DNA of 64,000 bases from Phaeobacter gallaeciensis DSM 26640 (lineage in GTDB: Bacteria; Pseudomonadota; Alphaproteobacteria; Rhodobacterales; Rhodobacteraceae): positions 619,501 to 683,500 of the forward strand of contig NC_023137.1 in NCBI RefSeq assembly GCF_000511385.1, given 5' to 3'. Position 1 is the stretch's first letter. Each line of letters opens with the position of its first letter. The notes below the pieces were generated by a model. It ran no database searches and was not told where the DNA came from. It worked only from the letters and a program-made list of their open reading frames with translations. The translations under genes and the position numbers were made by a program. Positions 1 to 8,588 of this stretch are shown one piece after another.

Positions 1-592
1 CATGCACGGGCAGGGCGCTGAAGTGAGAAATTTCAGATGGGAAATCAACCGTCTGCCAGTCGGCTAGTGCCTCTGCGGGGGCGTTGATTTGGGCATGCCA
101 GGTCCAGAGCTGGAAGGGGGCGGCGACGCCGATGCCGCAGATGCGGGGGTGCAACTCTGACGGCAGTGCAGCCTCGATCTGGCGTATGCTGTCGCGCAGG
201 AAGTCAAAGACCACCGCGGGCGTCGGATAGGGGTAGCGCAGCCTGAGTTGCTGGCGGACTGCACCACAGACATCCATCAGCAGCACCTCGACGCTGCGAC
301 GTCCAATCTTCAGCCCGTAGGAGAACAGCCCATCCGGGTTGAGACCCATGGGCACCGACGGCTTGCCAACCCGGCCGCGCTGGGTTTCGCCACGCATTAG
401 CAGCCCATCGGTTTCGAGTTTGCGCAGGATGACGGAGACAGTCTGCGGCGACAGGCCGGTGCCGCGGGCCAACGCGCTGCCCGGCATCGCCCCGTTGCGC
501 TGCAGGAGAGACAGGATCAGCCGTTCGTTGAAGACGCGGACACCGGTCTGATTGACACCGCCGCTCAGGGATCTGGCTTGCTCTTGTTCCAT
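1..592 (-). CDS. frcR: ROK-family transcriptional regulator, FrcR-like (partial, C-terminus outside window)
   Basis: Reading the minus strand from an ATG at 592 gives an open frame that runs off the left edge (197 codons). Residues about 20-75 form a winged helix-turn-helix (LSPQTVSVILRKLE, then a GRVGKPS wing). The ROK sugar-kinase-like domain begins near residue 88 (YGLKIGRRSVEVLLMD). Full ROK repressors are about 380-400 residues, so roughly half is missing. It is divergent from the fructose ABC operon, the position of frcR in Sinorhizobium meliloti. I infer that it represses frcBCAK and responds to a fructose-derived signal. An AT-rich inverted repeat in the shared intergenic region is a candidate operator. 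Confidence 0.85.
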   Translation of the reverse strand, partial: MEQEQARSLSGGVNQTGVRVFNERLILSLLQRNGAMPGSALARGTGLSPQTVSVILRKLETDGLLMRGETQRGRVGKPSVPMGLNPDGLFSYGLKIGRRSVEVLLMDVCGAVRQQLRLRYPYPTPAVVFDFLRDSIRQIEAALPSELHPRICGIGVAAPFQLWTWHAQINAPAEALADWQTVDFPSEISHFSALPVH

Positions 593-645
593 GCGGCGGA
601 CCCTAATCACGCTTCGAGGTCTAAGGAAAGTGCGGACATCGATTT

Positions 646-670
646 AATAAGTCAAGTTGATTTACTTATT
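646..670. promoter_or_regulatory. AT-rich inverted repeat, candidate FrcR operator
   Basis: AATAAGT (646-652) and ACTTATT (664-670) form a perfect 7-bp inverted repeat with an 11-nt spacer, in the region between the ROK regulator and frcB. An overlapping GTCAA (651-655) / TTGAC (669-673) pair extends the symmetry. ROK repressors such as NagC and Mlc bind AT-rich split palindromes, so the assignment is plausible, but it is inferred from position and symmetry only. Confidence 0.4.
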
Positions 671-764
671 GACAGAAAGGTCAGAATCACGGCCCTCTAT
701 GGGCGACACGACGGCTGGCCCGTCCTGTTTTTGTTTGTGCGTTATGATGCTGAGGGAGGACATC

Positions 765-1781
765 ATGAAGAAATTGCTATTGGGAACCGCGCTTGGATTT
801 GCGGCCATGTCTGGCAGCGCCTTTGCGGCGGAGGGCGTCACGGCCTGCCTGATTACCAAGACCGACACCAATCCGTTTTTCGTCAAGATGAAAGAGGGCG
901 CCGAGGCCAAGGCGGCAGAGCTGGGCATGACGCTCAAGAGCTTTGCCGGGAAGGTGGATGGCGACCATGAAACCCAGGTGGCGGCGATTGAGACCTGTAT
1001 CGCCGATGGGGCCAAGGGTATTCTGCTGACCGCCTCCGACACCTCGTCAATTGTACCGGCGGTGCAGCAGGCGCGCGACGCTGGTCTGGTGGTGATTGCT
1101 CTGGATACCCCGCTGGAGCCGATTGACTCTGCTGATGCGACCTTTGCCACCGATAATTTCCTGGCCGGTGAGCTGATTGGCAAATGGGCGGCGGCGAGCC
1201 TGGGCGATGAGGCGGCCAATGCGAAGATCGCCATGCTGGATCTGGCGGTGAGCCAGCCCACCGTGGGCGTGCTGCGCGATCAGGGGTTCTTGCAGGGCTT
1301 TGGCATTGATCTGGGCGACCCAAATAAATGGGGCGACGAGACGGATCCGCGCATTGTCGGCAATGACATCACCGCAGGCAATGAAGAAGGTGGCCGTCGC
1401 GCGATGGAGAACCTTCTGGCCAAGGATCCGATGATCAACGTGGTTTACACCATCAATGAACCTGCTGCGGCTGGCGCATATGAGGCGCTGAAATCCATCG
1501 GGCGTGAGAATGATGTGTTGATTGTCTCTGTCGATGGCGGCTGCCCTGGTGTGCAGAACATCAAGGATGGCGTCATTGGGGCGACCTCGCAGCAATATCC
1601 GCTGCTGATGGCCTCCAAGGGGATCGAGGCGATCAGCGCCTGGGCCAGTACTGGAGAAAAACCAGCACCGACACCGGGCAAGGCGTTCTTTGATACCGGT
1701 GTGGCACTGGTGACCGATAAGCCCGCAGAAGGTGTCGACAGTATCGACACTGCTGAAGGGACCAATCTCTGCTGGGGTTGA
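765..1781 (+). CDS. frcB: Fructose ABC transporter, periplasmic substrate-binding protein FrcB
   Basis: The 338-residue protein begins [11 protein letters not shown] with a Sec signal peptide cleaved near AFA-AEG (residues 20-22). The mature part is a type I periplasmic binding protein of the ribose/fructose family: an N-lobe start at [10 protein letters not shown] and the hinge segment [10 protein letters not shown]. The ATG at 765 follows an AGGGAGGA ribosome-binding site; an in-frame start 108 nt upstream would bury the signal peptide. It captures fructose (or a related sugar) for FrcC/FrcA. The substrate is inferred from the frcBCAK order and the fructokinase that follows. A GC hairpin lies between it and frcC. 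Confidence 0.88.
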   Translation: MKKLLLGTALGFAAMSGSAFAAEGVTACLITKTDTNPFFVKMKEGAEAKAAELGMTLKSFAGKVDGDHETQVAAIETCIADGAKGILLTASDTSSIVPAVQQARDAGLVVIALDTPLEPIDSADATFATDNFLAGELIGKWAAASLGDEAANAKIAMLDLAVSQPTVGVLRDQGFLQGFGIDLGDPNKWGDETDPRIVGNDITAGNEEGGRRAMENLLAKDPMINVVYTINEPAAAGAYEALKSIGRENDVLIVSVDGGCPGVQNIKDGVIGATSQQYPLLMASKGIEAISAWASTGEKPAPTPGKAFFDTGVALVTDKPAEGVDSIDTAEGTNLCWG

Positions 1782-1922
1782 TCCCACAGACCTCATAGAG
1801 GCAGGCCGAACAGAACTTGAGCAGCGTCATCGGACGCTGACCACCAAGTCGAGCCATGGGGGCGGTGGAAACATCGCCCCCTCTGCACCGCTGCGGATCT
1901 GTTTCGCTGTTGCGTTCTGGTT

Positions 1923-1940
1923 GCGGGGCCTGTGCCCCGC
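1923..1940 (+). other. Intercistronic GC hairpin between frcB and frcC
   Basis: GCGGGGC (1923-1929), loop CTGT, GCCCCGC (1934-1940) is a perfect 7-bp stem in the 186-nt gap after frcB. No T-run follows, so it is unlikely to be a full terminator. Stems in this position commonly protect the binding-protein part of the mRNA from 3' decay or cause partial attenuation, giving more FrcB than FrcC/FrcA. That role is inferred. Confidence 0.5.
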
Positions 1941-1967
1941 CGGACGCCGGATTTTACGGAGAGAGTT

Positions 1968-3029
1968 ATGACCACGCCCCAAAGCTATGAAGCGGCGGCC
2001 AGCGGCAGCCCCGAGGCCGTTGCGGATTTTGACCAGGGAGAGGCCTCCTTTATCAGCCGATTGCAGCATCTTCTGCATGTGACGCCATCGCTGGTGCCAC
2101 TGATTGTGCTGGTGCTGTCGGTGATCATGTTCGGGCTGCTGCTGGGGAGCAAATTCTTCTCCCCCTTTGCGCTGACGCTGATCCTGCAACAGGTGGGCAT
2201 TGTCGGCATTGTAGCCTGTGCGCAGTCTCTGGTGATCCTGACCGCAGGCATCGATCTGTCCGTGGGGGCTATCATGGTGCTGAGTTCGGTGGTGATGGGG
2301 CAATTCACCTTTCGCTACGGGCTGCCGGTTGAAGCGGCGGTGGCCTGCGGGTTGATCTGCGGCACGCTTTGCGGATTTATCAACGGCTGGCTGGTGGCGC
2401 GGATGAAACTGCCGCCGTTCATCGTGACGCTGGGCATGTGGCAGATCGTGCTGGCGACAAATTTCCTCTATTCCGCCAATGAGACCATCCGCAGCCAGAC
2501 CATCGCTGCCGAGGCGCCGCTGTTGCAGCTGTTTGGCGAGAAGATCAAAATTGGCGGCGCGGTGTTCACCTACGGCGTGATCTTCATGGTCATACTGGTG
2601 GTTCTGCTGGCCTATGTGCTGCGTCACACGGCTTGGGGGCGGCATGTCTATGCGGTTGGCGATGACCCGGAGGCGGCGGAGCTGTCGGGGGTGAAGGTCA
2701 CGCGAGTTCTGATCTCAGTCTATATGCTGTCGGGGCTGATCTGCGCCTTTGCTGGGTGGGCGATGATCGGGCGGATTGGATCGGTGTCGCCCACCTCCGG
2801 ACAACTCGCGAATATCGAGAGCATCACGGCGGTGGTGATCGGCGGGATCTCACTGTTTGGCGGGCGCGGGTCGATCCTTGGCACATTTTTTGGCGCGCTA
2901 ATTGTCGGGGTCTTTACCCTTGGGCTGCGCCTTCTGGGGGCGGATGCCCAGTGGACCTATCTGCTGATTGGCCTCCTCATCATTGCGGCGGTGGCCGTGG
3001 ATCAATGGATCAGAAAGGTGTCTGTCTGA
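1968..3029 (+). CDS. frcC: Fructose ABC transporter permease FrcC
   Basis: This 353-residue inner-membrane permease belongs to the RbsC/AraH/FrcC family. A cytoplasmic N-terminus of about 45 residues is followed by about nine to ten hydrophobic helices. The conserved cytoplasmic loop for ATPase docking (YAVGDDPEAAELSGVKV) and the late GGISLFGGRGS motif are both present. The ATG at 1968 follows GGAGAG; the upstream in-frame start at 1932 lies in the non-coding gap. Its stop TGA shares one base with the frcA start, indicating coupled translation. It forms the sugar channel for FrcB-delivered substrate. Confidence 0.88.
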   Translation: MTTPQSYEAAASGSPEAVADFDQGEASFISRLQHLLHVTPSLVPLIVLVLSVIMFGLLLGSKFFSPFALTLILQQVGIVGIVACAQSLVILTAGIDLSVGAIMVLSSVVMGQFTFRYGLPVEAAVACGLICGTLCGFINGWLVARMKLPPFIVTLGMWQIVLATNFLYSANETIRSQTIAAEAPLLQLFGEKIKIGGAVFTYGVIFMVILVVLLAYVLRHTAWGRHVYAVGDDPEAAELSGVKVTRVLISVYMLSGLICAFAGWAMIGRIGSVSPTSGQLANIESITAVVIGGISLFGGRGSILGTFFGALIVGVFTLGLRLLGADAQWTYLLIGLLIIAAVAVDQWIRKVSV

Positions 3030-3805
3030 TGGAACCTATTTTGAAAGCCCGCGGTCTGGTGAAGCGTTACGGGCGTGTGACCGCGCTGGACCATTGCGAT
3101 TTTGATCTGATGCCGGGAGAGATCCTTGCGGTGATCGGTGACAATGGGGCCGGAAAATCCTCGCTGATCAAGGCGATTTCCGGCGCGGTGATCCCCGATG
3201 CGGGGGAGGTCTGGCTGGAGGGGCGCAAGGTGGCGTTCCAGTCGCCGATTGATGCACGCAAAGAGGGGATTGAGACGGTTTATCAGACGCTTGCAATGTC
3301 GCCTGCTCTGTCGATCGCCGACAATATGTTCATGGGGCGCGAGCTGCGCAAACCCGGCTGGCGGGGCAATCTGCTGCGGCAGCTGGATCGCGCCCGCATG
3401 GAACAGATCGCCCGTGACAAGTTGAATGAGCTGGGCTTGGCGACGATCCAGAACATCAATCAGGCGGTGGAAACCCTGTCGGGTGGTCAGCGTCAGGGCG
3501 TGGCCGTTGCGCGGGCGGCGGCTTTTGGCTCCAAGGTGATCATCCTGGACGAGCCGACGGCGGCGCTGGGCGTGAAGGAGAGCCGCCGGGTGCTGGAGCT
3601 GATCCAGGATGTGAAATCGCGCGGTATTCCGATCATCCTGATCAGCCACAATATGCCGCATGTGTTTGAGGTTGCGGATCGCATTCATGTGCACCGGCTG
3701 GGTAAGCGGCTCTGCGTGATTGATCCCAAACAGCACAGCATGTCGGATGCGGTGGCCTATATGACCGGCGCGCAGGTGCCGTCCGAGGATCTGACGGCGG
3801 CATGA
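3029..3805 (+). CDS. frcA: Fructose ABC transporter ATP-binding protein FrcA
   Basis: The 258-residue protein has a single ABC domain: Walker A GDNGAGKSS (residues 37-45), signature LSGGQRQ, Walker B VIILDEPTAALG and a switch histidine in LISHNM. Most ribose-type importers use a duplicated ATPase of about 500 residues. A single-domain ATPase is typical of FrcA, which supports the fructose assignment. The start overlaps the frcC stop by one base, and the end overlaps frcK by four (ATGA). It powers import through FrcC, presumably as a homodimer. Confidence 0.88.
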   Translation: MEPILKARGLVKRYGRVTALDHCDFDLMPGEILAVIGDNGAGKSSLIKAISGAVIPDAGEVWLEGRKVAFQSPIDARKEGIETVYQTLAMSPALSIADNMFMGRELRKPGWRGNLLRQLDRARMEQIARDKLNELGLATIQNINQAVETLSGGQRQGVAVARAAAFGSKVIILDEPTAALGVKESRRVLELIQDVKSRGIPIILISHNMPHVFEVADRIHVHRLGKRLCVIDPKQHSMSDAVAYMTGAQVPSEDLTAA

Positions 3806-4446
3806 CGCAGGACGTGACATCACTGGCGGATCTGGTCACTGCCATTGAGGCGCTGTCATGTCGGCCCGGTCGGGCGCGGCGTCTGGTGGCGCTTGCAGGC
3901 GCGCCGGGCAGTGGCAAATCCACTCTCGCGGAGCTGCTGGTGCGGGCGCTCTGTGCGCAGGGGTCGTCAGCTGCGGTGGTGCCGATGGATGGGTTTCATC
4001 TGGATAATCGGCTGCTGTCGGAGATGGACCTGCTTGATAGGAAAGGCGCGCCGGAGAGCTTTGATCAGGCGGGATTTCAGCGTCTGATAGCGGCGATGGC
4101 GGCGGACGAAGAGGTGATCTACCCCGAATTCGATCGCGCGCGGGACATTGCAATCGCTGGTGCCGCACGGGTGGATGCCGGTGTTGAGGTTGCGGTGGTC
4201 GAGGGCAATTATCTGATGTTTGACGCGGCGGGCTGGCGCGATCTGGCAGCGCTTTGGGACTTGTCGGTGCGGGTCGATGTCCCACGCGACATATTGCGGG
4301 AGCGCCTTGTGGCGCGCTGGCAGGCCTATGGTTTGAGCGACGCGGAGGCAGCGGCACGGGCGGAGGGCAACGACCTGGCCAATGCAGATCGTGTGGCCGC
4401 CGCCTCGCTGCCTGTGGATGTGATCTGGAGAGGTAAGACAGAATGA
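3802..4446 (+). CDS. frcK: FrcK-type P-loop kinase of the fructose uptake operon
   Basis: The 214-residue protein is a uridine-kinase/pantothenate-kinase-like P-loop NTPase. It has Walker A GAPGSGKST near residues 34-42 and the family signature PMDGFHLDN. The S. meliloti frc operon carries the same gene, FrcK, after frcA; its phosphate acceptor is not firmly established. The start overlaps frcA by ATGA, and its end overlaps the fructokinase by ATGA, so the five genes are one translation-coupled unit. A role in phosphorylating an imported sugar is inferred from context. Confidence 0.8.
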   Translation: MTQDVTSLADLVTAIEALSCRPGRARRLVALAGAPGSGKSTLAELLVRALCAQGSSAAVVPMDGFHLDNRLLSEMDLLDRKGAPESFDQAGFQRLIAAMAADEEVIYPEFDRARDIAIAGAARVDAGVEVAVVEGNYLMFDAAGWRDLAALWDLSVRVDVPRDILRERLVARWQAYGLSDAEAAARAEGNDLANADRVAAASLPVDVIWRGKTE

Positions 4447-5414
4447 TCCTATGTTGTGGAGAGGCGCTGATCGACATGATCCCGGCGCCGGTTGCCGGGG
4501 CTGTGCCGGTGGTGGATGGCGCTGATGCGCGGACCGGGTTCGTGCCCCATTGCGGTGGCGCGGTGTTTAATACGGCGATTGCGCTGGGACGGCTGGGGCA
4601 GAAAACCGGCCTGTTCACCGGCCTGTCGCGCGATCTTTTTGGCCAGCAACTGGCGGCGGCGCTGACGGCGTCAGATGTGGATCACGGGTTTGCCGAACGA
4701 TCCGATCAGCCCTCCACGCTGGCCTTTGTGCATCTGCGTGACGGTCATGCGGAGTATCACTTCTTTGACGAGAATTCCGCCGGGGCCAGCCTGCATCCTG
4801 ACCGGTTGCCGGAGCTGTCCGAGGATGTGGAGGCGTTGTTCTTTGGTGGGATTTCCCTGTGCAATGGTGCTGCGGCAGAAGCCTATGCAGCGCTGGCGGC
4901 ACGCGAACGGGGACGCCGGATCATCATGATCGACCCTAATGTGCGGGCCGGGTTTGCCAAGGATGAGGCGGCCTATCGCAGCCGCTTGGCAGCGATGGTG
5001 GCGGGGGCCGGGATTGTCAAAGTCTCGGACGAGGATCTGCACTGGATCTATCCCGGTAACGCACCGCTTGAGGAGAAAATCCGCCAGGTCCTGGCCGGGG
5101 AGACGGGGATGGGACCGGGGCTGGTGATCCTGACATTGGGCAGCAAGGGCGCCAAGGGGTTCCTGCGCTCCGGCCCCACCGTCGAAGTGCCTGCACAGGT
5201 GGCGGTGGTCGCGGATACAGTTGGGGCTGGCGATACGTTCAATGCAGGGTTTATGGCCGCCGCAACCGAAGCTGGCGTGCTGGAGGATGCGGCCCGCGGT
5301 GAGATGGATCCCGAAGAGCTGCGCGCCTGTCTGGGATATGGTGCGCGGGCGGCGGCGGTCACGGTGTCCCGCCCCGGTGCAAATCCGCCCTGGCGGGGTG
5401 AGCTGGAGGGCTAG
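4443..5414 (+). CDS. PfkB-family fructokinase
   Basis: The 323-residue ribokinase/PfkB-family sugar kinase shows the N-terminal glycine-rich GGAVFNTAIALGRLG and the C-terminal signature with catalytic base, DTVGAGDTFNAGF. Length is normal for fructokinases (about 300-330). It overlaps frcK by four bases and ends the frc operon. The likely reaction is ATP-dependent conversion of D-fructose to fructose-6-phosphate, feeding Pgi and the Entner-Doudoroff genes downstream. The sequence alone does not exclude another ketose or 2-keto-sugar substrate. Confidence 0.85.
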   Translation: MILCCGEALIDMIPAPVAGAVPVVDGADARTGFVPHCGGAVFNTAIALGRLGQKTGLFTGLSRDLFGQQLAAALTASDVDHGFAERSDQPSTLAFVHLRDGHAEYHFFDENSAGASLHPDRLPELSEDVEALFFGGISLCNGAAAEAYAALAARERGRRIIMIDPNVRAGFAKDEAAYRSRLAAMVAGAGIVKVSDEDLHWIYPGNAPLEEKIRQVLAGETGMGPGLVILTLGSKGAKGFLRSGPTVEVPAQVAVVADTVGAGDTFNAGFMAAATEAGVLEDAARGEMDPEELRACLGYGARAAAVTVSRPGANPPWRGELEG

Positions 5415-5557
5415 GGGGCCCGGTCCAATCCCCATCAATGCCAGATTTGTTGAGGTGCCACCTCGCTGCGAGCGCCGGTGTGGGGCGTTGCGTTTGGGAT
5501 TGTCTGAACTTAAATGTTCATGTATTGTTCCTGCAAATTGTGCAGTGAAGGATTGAT

Positions 5558-5953
5558 GTGATGATTGACGGGAGCTGTTGCTGCGGCGCGGTCAAATTCC
5601 GACTGAAGGCGGAGCCAACGATGATGGGCACGTGTCATTGTTCGCGCTGCCGAAAGGCGGGGGCGAGCACCATCGTTTTTGTGAAACGGGAAGATCTGAC
5701 CTGGGTCGCGGGCAGGGATCAGGTAGCCCTGTACCAGCCGGGCGCGCCGTATAAATACGGAAGATGTTTCTGTAGGATCTGCGGCAGCTCGCTTGGTGAA
5801 ATCCTGTCAGAGGAGGACAGTTTCCCGATTGCTGCAAATGCGCTGGACAGTGAGATTTCGACGAGAAACCGGTTTCATGAGTTCGTGTCGGAGAAGCCCG
5901 GCTGGTATGAGATTTGCGACGATGCGCCAAAATCCAGCGGTCATCCGGCCTGA
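5558..5953 (+). CDS. GFA-domain (glutathione-dependent formaldehyde-activating enzyme family) protein
   Basis: The 131-residue protein has the CENP-V/GFA zinc-binding pattern: an early Cys-x-Cys (SCCCGAV), CHCSRCRKAG in the middle and CFCRICGSS further on. These cysteines bind two zinc ions in the family. Members range from S-hydroxymethylglutathione synthase (Gfa) to proteins of unknown substrate, and nothing here picks one. The start is GTG at 5558 or ATG at 5561; a GAAGG site sits just upstream of both. It stands alone and converges with eda. Confidence 0.8.
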   Translation: MMIDGSCCCGAVKFRLKAEPTMMGTCHCSRCRKAGASTIVFVKREDLTWVAGRDQVALYQPGAPYKYGRCFCRICGSSLGEILSEEDSFPIAANALDSEISTRNRFHEFVSEKPGWYEICDDAPKSSGHPA

Positions 5954-5988
5954 TCCGCCTGCTTTGAGCGGCGTATAGCGGTGGCCGT

Positions 5989-6023
5989 CCCGCAGCGCCG
6001 TTTGCACAGGGCTGCGGGTTTGT
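5989..6023 (+). terminator. Possible terminator after the GFA gene
   Basis: CCCGCAGC (5989-5996) pairs with GCTGCGGG (6011-6018) across a 14-nt loop and is followed by TTTGT. It lies between the convergent GFA and eda genes. The loop is long and the T-tract short, so efficiency is uncertain. Confidence 0.4.
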
Positions 6024-6042
6024 CTCTGTCAGAGCTTTGCGA

Positions 6043-6690
6043 TCAGCGTGGCAGTTGGCTGGCGGCGCGGGCGAGGTCGCGGATGCCGTCCCAGTCACCT
6101 GCCTCAACCAGTTTCGCCGGGGCCACCCAGCTGCCGCCGGCGCAGACCACGTTGGAGAGCGACAGGTAGCTGTTTGCATTGTCCGGGCTGACGCCGCCGG
6201 TCGGGCAGAAGCTGATCTGTGGCAGCGGGGCGCCGATGGATTTGAGCGCGGGCGCGCCGCCTGAGGCCTCAGCCGGGAAGAATTTCAGCATGTCATAGCC
6301 GCGCGCGAGCAGGCGCATCGCTTCAGAGGCGGTGGCAGCACCCGGCAGCATCGGCAGGCCAGCGGCTTCTGCCGCGTCCAGCAGAGTGTCCGTGGCACCG
6401 GGGGAGACGCCGAACTGCGCTCCGGCGGCGACGGCACGGGTGACATCCTCCGGCGTGACCAGCGTACCGGCACCAACAACGCCGCCTTTGACCTTAGCCA
6501 TCTCGGCGATCACATCCAGCGCAGCGGGGGTGCGTAGGGTGACCTCCAGCGCAGGCAGGCCACCGGCGACCAGGGCTTCTGCCAGCGGGCAGGCGTGGGC
6601 GACGTCATGGACAACCAGCACCGGCACGATGGGGGCGAGTTGGCAGATTTCGCGGGCACGGGTGCTGGCGTCTTGTGGGGTGATGGCCAT
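6043..6690 (-). CDS. eda: 2-dehydro-3-deoxy-phosphogluconate (KDPG) aldolase
   Basis: The 215-residue class I aldolase splits KDPG into pyruvate and glyceraldehyde-3-phosphate. It shows the family order: an IVPVL strand, GGLPALEVTLRT with the catalytic Glu, and the Schiff-base Lys in YDMLKFFPAE. The C-terminal phosphate-binding region holds CPTGGVSPDN. It starts three bases after the edd stop and is the last gene of pgi-zwf-edd-eda, the final step of the Entner-Doudoroff pathway. Confidence 0.95.
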   Translation of the reverse strand: MAITPQDASTRAREICQLAPIVPVLVVHDVAHACPLAEALVAGGLPALEVTLRTPAALDVIAEMAKVKGGVVGAGTLVTPEDVTRAVAAGAQFGVSPGATDTLLDAAEAAGLPMLPGAATASEAMRLLARGYDMLKFFPAEASGGAPALKSIGAPLPQISFCPTGGVSPDNANSYLSLSNVVCAGGSWVAPAKLVEAGDWDGIRDLARAASQLPR

Positions 6691-6693
6691 GGG

Positions 6694-8517
6694 TCAGTCT
6701 CCGATCAGGGTCGAGAATACGGTGGCGCCGGTGTCGGCAGAGGTGACGGCATTGCGGAACAGCGCGAACATCTCGCGGCCGGTGCCATGCTGATAGGCGG
6801 AGAGGTCGGCGACCACTGGCTCGCGGGCATCAAACCCTTCGCTCAGAACCTCCAGCGCGCCGGTGAGGGCGTCGACCCGGACGATATCGCCGTCGCGTAT
6901 CTGGGCAATTGCGCCGCCATCGAGTGCTTCCGGCACCACATGGATGGCGGAGGGGATCTTGCCCGAGGCGCCGGACATGCGGCCATCGGTGACCAGCGCC
7001 ACCTTCTGACCGCGCCCCTGCATGATGCCGAGGAAGGGCGTCATCGAATGCAGCTCCGGCATGCCGTTGGCCTTCGGCCCCTGGAAGCGGACGACGATCA
7101 CAACGTCGCCCTTGTCCAGTTCCCCGGCCTTGAAGGCGGCCTTGGCCTCCTCCTGGTCGTGGAAGACACGGGCCGGGGCTTCGACCACGCGATGTTCGGG
7201 CGCAACGGCGGAGATTTTCATCACCCCGGTGCCAAGATTGCCGGACAGGCGGGAAAGCCCGCCGGTGGGCTGGAAGGGATCGCTTGCCGGGCGAATGATC
7301 TTGTCGTTGAGGGTCTCGGCAGCGCCGGGTTTCCACACCAGCCCTTCATCGCTGAGGAAGGGTTCGGCGGTGTAGCCCTCTAGCCCGCTGCCTGCGACGG
7401 TCTTGGTGTCGGGATGCAGATGGCCGGAATTCAGCAACTGGGAGATCACATAACCCAGACCACCTGCGGCGTGGAAGTGGTTCACATCGGCCAGACCGTT
7501 GGGATAAACCCGCGCCAGTAGCGGGACCACGTCTGAGAGGTCAGAGAAATCCTGCCAGTCCAGAATGATGCCGCCAGCGCGTGCCATGGCGATCAGGTGG
7601 ATCAGTAGATTGGTGGAGCCACCGGTCGTCATCAGCCCGACGATGCCATTCACATAGGCGCGTTCATCCAGAATATCGCAGACCGGCGTGTAGTCATTGC
7701 CAAGCGCGCTGAGGGCGAGGGCGCGGCGGGCGCCTTCCTCCGTGAGGGCAGCACGCATATCGGTGCCGGGGTTGACGAAGGAGGAGCCGGGCAGGTGTAG
7801 GCCCATGAACTCCATCAGCATCTGGTTGGTATTGGCGGTGCCATAAAAGGTGCAGGTGCCGGGGCCGTGATAGGCGGCCATCTCCGATTTCAGCAGCTCG
7901 TCGCGCCCGATTTCACCGGCGGCGAATTTCTGGCGGACCTTGGCCTTGTCGTCGTTGGAAATGCCGGAGGTCATCGGACCGGCGGGCAGAAACACTGCGG
8001 GCAGATGGCCAAAGACCTGCGCGCCGATGACCAGACCCGGCACGATCTTGTCGCAGACACCGAGATAGACACTGGCATCAAAGACATTGTGGCTGAGGGC
8101 GATGCCGGTGGCCATGGCGATGGTGTCGCGGGAGAACAGGCTAAGCTCCATCCCCGCCTCGCCCTGGGTGACGCCATCGCACATGGCCGGTACGCCGCCT
8201 GCAACCTGCGCCGTGCCGCCAACGCGGCGCACCGCGTCGCGGATCCGTTGCGGGTAGGTTTCAAACGGCTGATGCGCCGAGAGCATGTCGTTATAGGCGG
8301 TCACGATGCCGAGGTGCCCGGCGGTGCCTTCGGCGAGGGGCATCTGATCCTCACCGGTGGCAGCATAGGCGTGCGCCTGACCGCTGCACGAGAGATGGGC
8401 ACGGGCGGGGCCTTTGCCCTTGGCGGCGCGCATCCGGGCCAGATAGGCAGCGCGGGGTTTGGCGCTGCGGGCGATAATTCGGTCTGTGACGTCGCGGACT
8501 GTTTGGTTCAAACGCAT
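6694..8517 (-). CDS. edd: Phosphogluconate dehydratase
   Basis: The 607-residue IlvD/Edd-family [4Fe-4S] dehydratase converts 6-phosphogluconate to KDPG. Recognisable blocks are [20 protein letters not shown] near residue 70, the cluster-ligand region around [14 protein letters not shown], and the C-terminal [17 protein letters not shown]. Length matches the family (about 600). It lies between zwf (71-nt gap) and eda (3-nt gap) on one strand, so all four genes are probably cotranscribed. Confidence 0.95.
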   Translation of the reverse strand: MRLNQTVRDVTDRIIARSAKPRAAYLARMRAAKGKGPARAHLSCSGQAHAYAATGEDQMPLAEGTAGHLGIVTAYNDMLSAHQPFETYPQRIRDAVRRVGGTAQVAGGVPAMCDGVTQGEAGMELSLFSRDTIAMATGIALSHNVFDASVYLGVCDKIVPGLVIGAQVFGHLPAVFLPAGPMTSGISNDDKAKVRQKFAAGEIGRDELLKSEMAAYHGPGTCTFYGTANTNQMLMEFMGLHLPGSSFVNPGTDMRAALTEEGARRALALSALGNDYTPVCDILDERAYVNGIVGLMTTGGSTNLLIHLIAMARAGGIILDWQDFSDLSDVVPLLARVYPNGLADVNHFHAAGGLGYVISQLLNSGHLHPDTKTVAGSGLEGYTAEPFLSDEGLVWKPGAAETLNDKIIRPASDPFQPTGGLSRLSGNLGTGVMKISAVAPEHRVVEAPARVFHDQEEAKAAFKAGELDKGDVVIVVRFQGPKANGMPELHSMTPFLGIMQGRGQKVALVTDGRMSGASGKIPSAIHVVPEALDGGAIAQIRDGDIVRVDALTGALEVLSEGFDAREPVVADLSAYQHGTGREMFALFRNAVTSADTGATVFSTLIGD

Positions 8518-8588
8518 CAGGTGCCTCTTTCAGTCAGTCAGGTGCCGGTTTGGTCGTGTCGGATCGTGGCGGGGCGAGAGCGGGAGGC

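Noticed and set aside
657..764. N-terminal extension of frcB by 36 residues
   Set aside because: It precedes a clear signal peptide and a good ribosome-binding site at the ATG at 765.
1827..2645. 272-codon minus-strand frame across the start of frcC
   Set aside because: His/Gln-rich shadow; the plus strand encodes an unmistakable permease.
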